Below are positions 61,047 to 64,000 of a stretch of 64,000 nucleotides of DNA, piece after piece. Source of the stretch: Modestobacter italicus (lineage in GTDB: Bacteria > Actinomycetota > Actinomycetes > Mycobacteriales > Geodermatophilaceae); the NCBI RefSeq assembly GCF_000306785.1, contig NC_017955.1, positions 3,906,001 through 3,970,000 on the forward strand. The letters run 5' to 3'. Made by a program: the position numbers and the translations under genes. How positions within the stretch are numbered: position 1 is the stretch's first letter; every line of letters starts with the position of its first letter. The notes under the pieces were generated by a model. It ran no database searches. It worked only from the letters and a program-made list of their open reading frames with translations, and was not told the origin of the DNA.

Positions 61047-62092
61047 CCGACGGTCGTGGCCAGCGCGACGCCGGAGGGCCCGCCGAGCGCGCCGGCGCGG
61101 GCGATGGCGAGCGGGAAGACGTTGGCCAGGCCCAGCCCGACGAGCACGAAGCCACCGAGCGCCACCGGCAGCGACGGGGTCAGCACCGCGGTCAGCGCGC
61201 CGGCGGCGGCGACCAGCGCCCCGCCGACCAGCAGCCGGCGCTCGCCGAGGGCCCCCACCAGCCGGCCACCGGCCAGCCGGCCGACCGCCATCGCCGAGGA
61301 GAAGGCGGCGTACCCGGCCGCGGCGAGCGCGGGGGCGGCGTGCAGCTGCTCGCGCAGGTGCAGCGCGCCCCAGTCCGACAGCGCGCCCTCGCCGTAGGCG
61401 GTGGCGCCGGCGACCGCGCCCAGCACCACCAGGACGGCGGTCGGCCGCGGGCCGGCGTCTGCGCCGGCGCCGGGGGCGACCTGCGCGGCGCCGCGGGTGC
61501 CGGCGTCGGCGCCGGCCAGCACCGGTCCGGCCCAGGCCATGACGGCCAGGCCCAGGACGGCGACGGCGAGCAGGTGCGGCAGCACGCCGACCAGCGCGGA
61601 CGCGAGGCCGCCGAGCAGCGCGCCGAGCAGCCCGCCGGCGCTGAAGGCGGCGTGCAGCCCGGACAGCAGCGGCCGGCCGGCGCGGGCCTCGACCTGCACG
61701 CCGACGCTGTTGGCGGCGACGTTCACCGCGCCGGTGGCGGCGCCGAACACCAGCAGCCCGGCGCAGAGCGAGGGGACGCCGGTGGCGAAGCCGGGCAGCA
61801 CGGCGCAGGCGCTGGCGGCGATGCCGGCCACCGCGGCGGTGAGGCCGGTGCCGAACCGGGCGCACAGCGCGCCGGTCAGCTGCATGCAGGCGAGGGCGCC
61901 CAGGGACAGGCAGAGCAGGGCCACGCCGAGCGCGGTGTGACCGGCGCCGGTGGCGGCGCTGACGTCGGGGACGCGGGCGGCCCAGCTGCCGAAGACGAAG
62001 CCGTCGAGGGCGAAGAGGACGGCGACGGCCGCCCGCAGCCGGGACGGCGAGGGGTCGGGGACGGAAGGACGGACGAGGACAGCACGGAGCAT
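60737..62092 (-). CDS. MFS transporter (YbjJ-like)
   Basis: A 451-residue protein with 12 hydrophobic segments. FALDGFVFGSWAARVPDVSA is the first segment of the YbjJ/MFS_4-like group; ALLCLSLGALACMQLTGALC and LVGLGLANVFPLAIARAGAL are further signatures. Normal length for the group is ~390-400 residues; here a basic tail of ~50 residues (GRRPVAVVLRPVGDALQPAA onward) follows the last membrane segment. Its 3' end overlaps the HAD reading frame by 310 bp. An inverted repeat overlapping a TTGACA lies upstream (62187-62209). Confidence 0.88.
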   Translation of the reverse strand: MLRAVLVRPSVPDPSPSRLRAAVAVLFALDGFVFGSWAARVPDVSAATGAGHTALGVALLCLSLGALACMQLTGALCARFGTGLTAAVAGIAASACAVLPGFATGVPSLCAGLLVFGAATGAVNVAANSVGVQVEARAGRPLLSGLHAAFSAGGLLGALLGGLASALVGVLPHLLAVAVLGLAVMAWAGPVLAGADAGTRGAAQVAPGAGADAGPRPTAVLVVLGAVAGATAYGEGALSDWGALHLREQLHAAPALAAAGYAAFSSAMAVGRLAGGRLVGALGERRLLVGGALVAAAGALTAVLTPSLPVALGGFVLVGLGLANVFPLAIARAGALGGPSGVALATTVGYTGLLGGPPVIGFLAEHAGLPTALGTVALMAVLAAVLVLGIEGSALRRPSLPRAGWAQPVLFGRRPVAVVLRPVGDALQPAATKVRRGTGRYVRDLRVLEVS

Positions 62093-62186
62093 GGAAGACC
62101 TTCAGGGGGTGTACGCGCGGCACCGCAGTGCGACGGGCGGGGGTCGGAGAGCACACGACCTCGGGCGCTGACTCCACGGTGCCATG

Positions 62187-62209
62187 CACACGTGAGCGGC
62201 GTGTGTCAA
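62187..62209 (-). promoter_or_regulatory. Candidate MFS promoter -35 with overlapping inverted repeat
   Basis: CACACG-N7-CGTGTG (62187-62205) is a perfect 6-bp inverted repeat. On the minus strand TTGACA (62204-62209) overlaps it by 2 bases and would serve as -35 for the MFS gene starting at 62092. The -10 is not clear. Confidence 0.4.
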
Positions 62210-62309
62210 TGCCGTGTCCAGCAGGCGTGAGTGTCCCCACGTCGCTGTCCCGCTGGTCACAGTCCCGCCTCCGGTTGCCGCCACCGGCCGCTGCCGTGAG
62301 GGTCAGGGG

Positions 62310-63269
62310 ATGACCGGGACCTTCTCGCGCGGACTGATCGCCGGCGCTGCCGGCACCGTCGCGCTGCACGCCGCCACGTACCTCGACATGGCCGTCCGCG
62401 GCCGCCCGGCCAGCACCGTCCCGCAGCAGCTGGTGGACGCGATCGCCGACGCGGCCGGCACCGAGGTGCCCGGCCGCGGGGCCACCCGGGACGCCCGGCG
62501 CCGAGGGCTGGGCGAGCTGGCCGGCATCGCCAACGGCGTGGGGCTCGGGGTGGTGTTCAGCCTGGTCCGCTCGGCCGGGGTGCGGATGCCGTTCCCGGTC
62601 GGCGCCGTGGTGAAGGGCGCCGCCGCGCTGGCCGCCACCGACGTCCCGGTCGCCGCCCTCGGCGTCAGCGACCCGCGGACGTGGTCGCGCGAGGACTGGA
62701 TCGCCGACGCCGTGCCGCACCTGGCCTACGGCGCGGTCGCGCAGGCGGTGGTGGCCGGGCTGCCGACGCGGCAGGAGCAGGTGCTCCCCCGCCGGTCCGC
62801 GTCGGCCGGGCTGGTCGGCCGGTCGCTGCTGCTGGGCGTGGCCACCGGCGGCCGCAGCTCGCTGGGCCTGGCCGCGCCGGCGCTGACCGGGGCCGACAAC
62901 GGCGCGCTGAAGAAGCTGTCCGGTCTCGCCGCGGTCGCCGGCGAGCTGTACGCCGACAAGCAGCCGGGCACACCGGCCCGCACCGATGCGGGCGTGCTGC
63001 CCGCCCGGCTGGCCAGCGGCGCGGCGGGCGCCGGGCTGCTCGCCAAGCGGCAGGGCGCCAACGCCGCGCTGCCGGTGCTGGCCGGGATCGCCGGCTCCGC
63101 CGCGGGGTCCTTCGGCGGGCTGGCCTGGCGGACGTGGGCCGGGAAGCGGATGCCGGCGCTGCAGGCCGCGCTCGTCGAGGACGGCGCTGCGGTGCTGCTC
63201 GCGCTGGCCGCCTGCCTGCCCGGCCGGCGTCGCTCCACCCGGCTGACCCTGGTGTCGACGCCGGCCTGA
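62310..63269 (+). CDS. DUF4126-like membrane protein
   Basis: A 319-residue protein with several weakly hydrophobic Ala/Gly-rich segments. The first part (FSRGLIAGAAGTVALHAATY; YLDMAVRGRPASTVPQQLVD) is alone recognisable as a conserved actinobacterial head; the second half has GVATGGRSSLGLAAPALTGA, which resembles DUF4126 proteins. Function unknown. The ATG at 62310 has AGGGTCAGGGG before it. Its stop is 11 bp from that of the convergent TIGR03086 gene. Confidence 0.7.
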   Translation: MTGTFSRGLIAGAAGTVALHAATYLDMAVRGRPASTVPQQLVDAIADAAGTEVPGRGATRDARRRGLGELAGIANGVGLGVVFSLVRSAGVRMPFPVGAVVKGAAALAATDVPVAALGVSDPRTWSREDWIADAVPHLAYGAVAQAVVAGLPTRQEQVLPRRSASAGLVGRSLLLGVATGGRSSLGLAAPALTGADNGALKKLSGLAAVAGELYADKQPGTPARTDAGVLPARLASGAAGAGLLAKRQGANAALPVLAGIAGSAAGSFGGLAWRTWAGKRMPALQAALVEDGAAVLLALAACLPGRRRSTRLTLVSTPA

Positions 63270-63280
63270 GGCTCAGCCGC

Positions 63281-63883
63281 TCAGCCCTGCCAGGCCGGGT
63301 CCCGGCCGGTGAGGCCGAGGGCCCGGTCGAAGGCGGGGGCGTCGGTGGGCACGGGCACCTCGGGTCCGTACCAGCCGCCGTCCCGGCCCATCTGGGCGAC
63401 CGGCTGCACCGCGGCGAGGGTGGCCGCGCCCAGCTCGGCGGGGACCTCATAGGGCGCACCGACCGCCCGGGCGAGGTCCCAGCCGTGCAGCACGAACTCG
63501 GCGAGCATCAGCGGGCCGACCACCTCGGCGGGCATCGGGGTGGTGCCCATCAGCGTCTCGCCCTCCCACGCCGCCGGGTCGGCCCAGGCGTCGGCGGCGG
63601 TGTCGAGCTCGGCCGGGACCGCGGCCGCCCACCGCTCCACCGGTACGCCGTCGAGGAAGGGCGCCGGGGTGAGGCTGCTCCAGTCGTGCTCGAGCGGCAT
63701 GCGGGTGGCCGCCCGCTGGGACAGCACCGCGGCCCAGGCCAGGTGGTCGACCAGGGCGCGCACGTCGTAGTCGCCGCACGGGGTGGCCGCGGTGAGCTGG
63801 TCGGCGGTGACCGCGCGGAGCGGCCCGGCGGCCAGATCGGAGGCGGCCCGCACGGCGGTGGTCGGCGACAGGGTCTCGGTCAT
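63281..63883 (-). CDS. TIGR03086-family metal-binding protein (DinB/MDMPI-like)
   Basis: A 200-residue four-helix protein. TAATPCGDYDVRALVDHLAW carries the first metal-site His and the TPCxxxxVRxLVxH signature. EFVLHGWDLARAVGAPYEVP supplies the third His and the HGWDLA motif. Members are related to mycothiol-dependent maleylpyruvate isomerase and usually bind a divalent metal. The cofactor (mycothiol) is suggested by lineage only. ATG 63883; an upstream ATG adds 5 codons. Confidence 0.9.
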   Translation of the reverse strand: MTETLSPTTAVRAASDLAAGPLRAVTADQLTAATPCGDYDVRALVDHLAWAAVLSQRAATRMPLEHDWSSLTPAPFLDGVPVERWAAAVPAELDTAADAWADPAAWEGETLMGTTPMPAEVVGPLMLAEFVLHGWDLARAVGAPYEVPAELGAATLAAVQPVAQMGRDGGWYGPEVPVPTDAPAFDRALGLTGRDPAWQG

Positions 63884-63941
63884 GCCACCAGCGTGCACCC
63901 GGCGCCGTCCCGGGTCTTGTACTTCCCCGACAGGCGCCGGG

Positions 63942-64000
63942 TCAGCGCTGCGCGGCTGCGTCGGCGGTGGCCAGCAGCCAGCCCGGGCCGGTGACCCGCG
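63942..64000 (-). CDS. C-terminal end of an unidentified protein (partial)
   Basis: On the minus strand a frame entering from the right edge ends at TGA (63942-63944) with GPGWLLATADAAAQR as its last residues. The codon use looks coding, but 19 residues are too few for identification. Confidence 0.4.
   Translation of the reverse strand, partial: RVTGPGWLLATADAAAQR

Noticed and set aside
59028-62720. A 1230-codon minus-strand frame spanning the desulfhydrase, HAD and MFS genes
   Set aside because: It is out of frame with the supported genes on that strand and antisense to HAD; composition is Ala/Arg/Gly rich with no domain.
1-64000. Search for CRISPR arrays, prophage, transposases, tRNA and rRNA genes
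   Set aside because: No evenly spaced direct repeats, phage structural genes, transposase motifs or recognisable tRNA/rRNA sequences were seen by eye. A covariance-model scan would be needed to exclude a small RNA gene.

Overview
The window is a gene-dense, very GC-rich chromosome segment from a high-GC actinobacterium. Frequent GTG starts, 4-bp GTGA/ATGA gene overlaps, an IdeR/DtxR-type regulator with every metal ligand in place, a SigB-like sigma factor, an AfsR-type regulator and a GAF-ANTAR protein all point there. The mix of genes suggests Geodermatophilaceae or a nearby family, but that placement is an inference; no rRNA is present to confirm it. About 57 protein genes are supported. 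I saw no tRNA, rRNA, CRISPR array, prophage or intact insertion sequence.

Region 1 (1-10.05 kb): mixed metabolic and transport genes. A DUF3099 membrane protein, a HhH-GPD base-excision repair protein and a SRPBCC-like protein are followed by a 710-bp gap that holds a decayed N-terminal copy of the HhH-GPD gene. Then come a ZIP-like transporter, a DHFR/RibD-like reductase, an alpha/beta hydrolase-adenylate cyclase fusion, a translationally coupled GAP/SulP pair, a DUF1254 protein and D-aminoacyl-tRNA deacylase. A 19-bp inverted repeat occurs both upstream of the GAP-SulP operon and upstream of the DUF1254 gene.

Region 2 (10.3-20.6 kb): a SigB-type sigma factor, a Pat-like fused protein acyltransferase overlapping an AcuC-type deacetylase, IdeR, an S9 peptidase, DUF4192, a lipoprotein and a Dabb protein.

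Region 3 (20.7-34.1 kb): a tightly overlapping operon (GT4, methyltransferase, alpha/alpha-barrel protein, two tandem GT2 enzymes) of unknown product; prolyl aminopeptidase with a DksA-like protein; a DrrAB-like ABC exporter convergent with a large AfsR/SARP regulator; and a YibE/F-methyltransferase pair.

Region 4 (34.1-43.5 kb): M20 and FluG-like amidohydrolases, an SDR, an MFS/TetR divergent pair with a visible operator, YihY, and an APC permease divergent from a GlnA4-type glutamine synthetase homologue.

Region 5 (43.5-55.3 kb): Hsp20 plus a MerR regulator; a BlaI/M56 sensor pair divergent from cydA-cydB-cydDC (cytochrome bd and its assembly exporter), with twin BlaI-type operators between them; GAF-ANTAR, DUF1801 and YiiX-like proteins, a truncated SDR pseudogene and a SnoaL-like protein.

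Region 6 (55.3-64 kb): a coupled ethanolamine operon (permease, eutB, eutC) without microcompartment genes; a D-cysteine desulfhydrase-like enzyme; a HAD hydrolase whose reading frame runs 310 bp into a convergent MFS gene; a DUF4126-like membrane protein; and a DinB-like TIGR03086 protein.

The most notable signals are the BlaI operator arrangement at the cytochrome bd operon, the CydD-CydC fusion whose linker is encoded by a doubled palindrome, the uncharacterised glycosyltransferase operon, and two ethanolamine-linked nitrogen modules about 12 kb apart.
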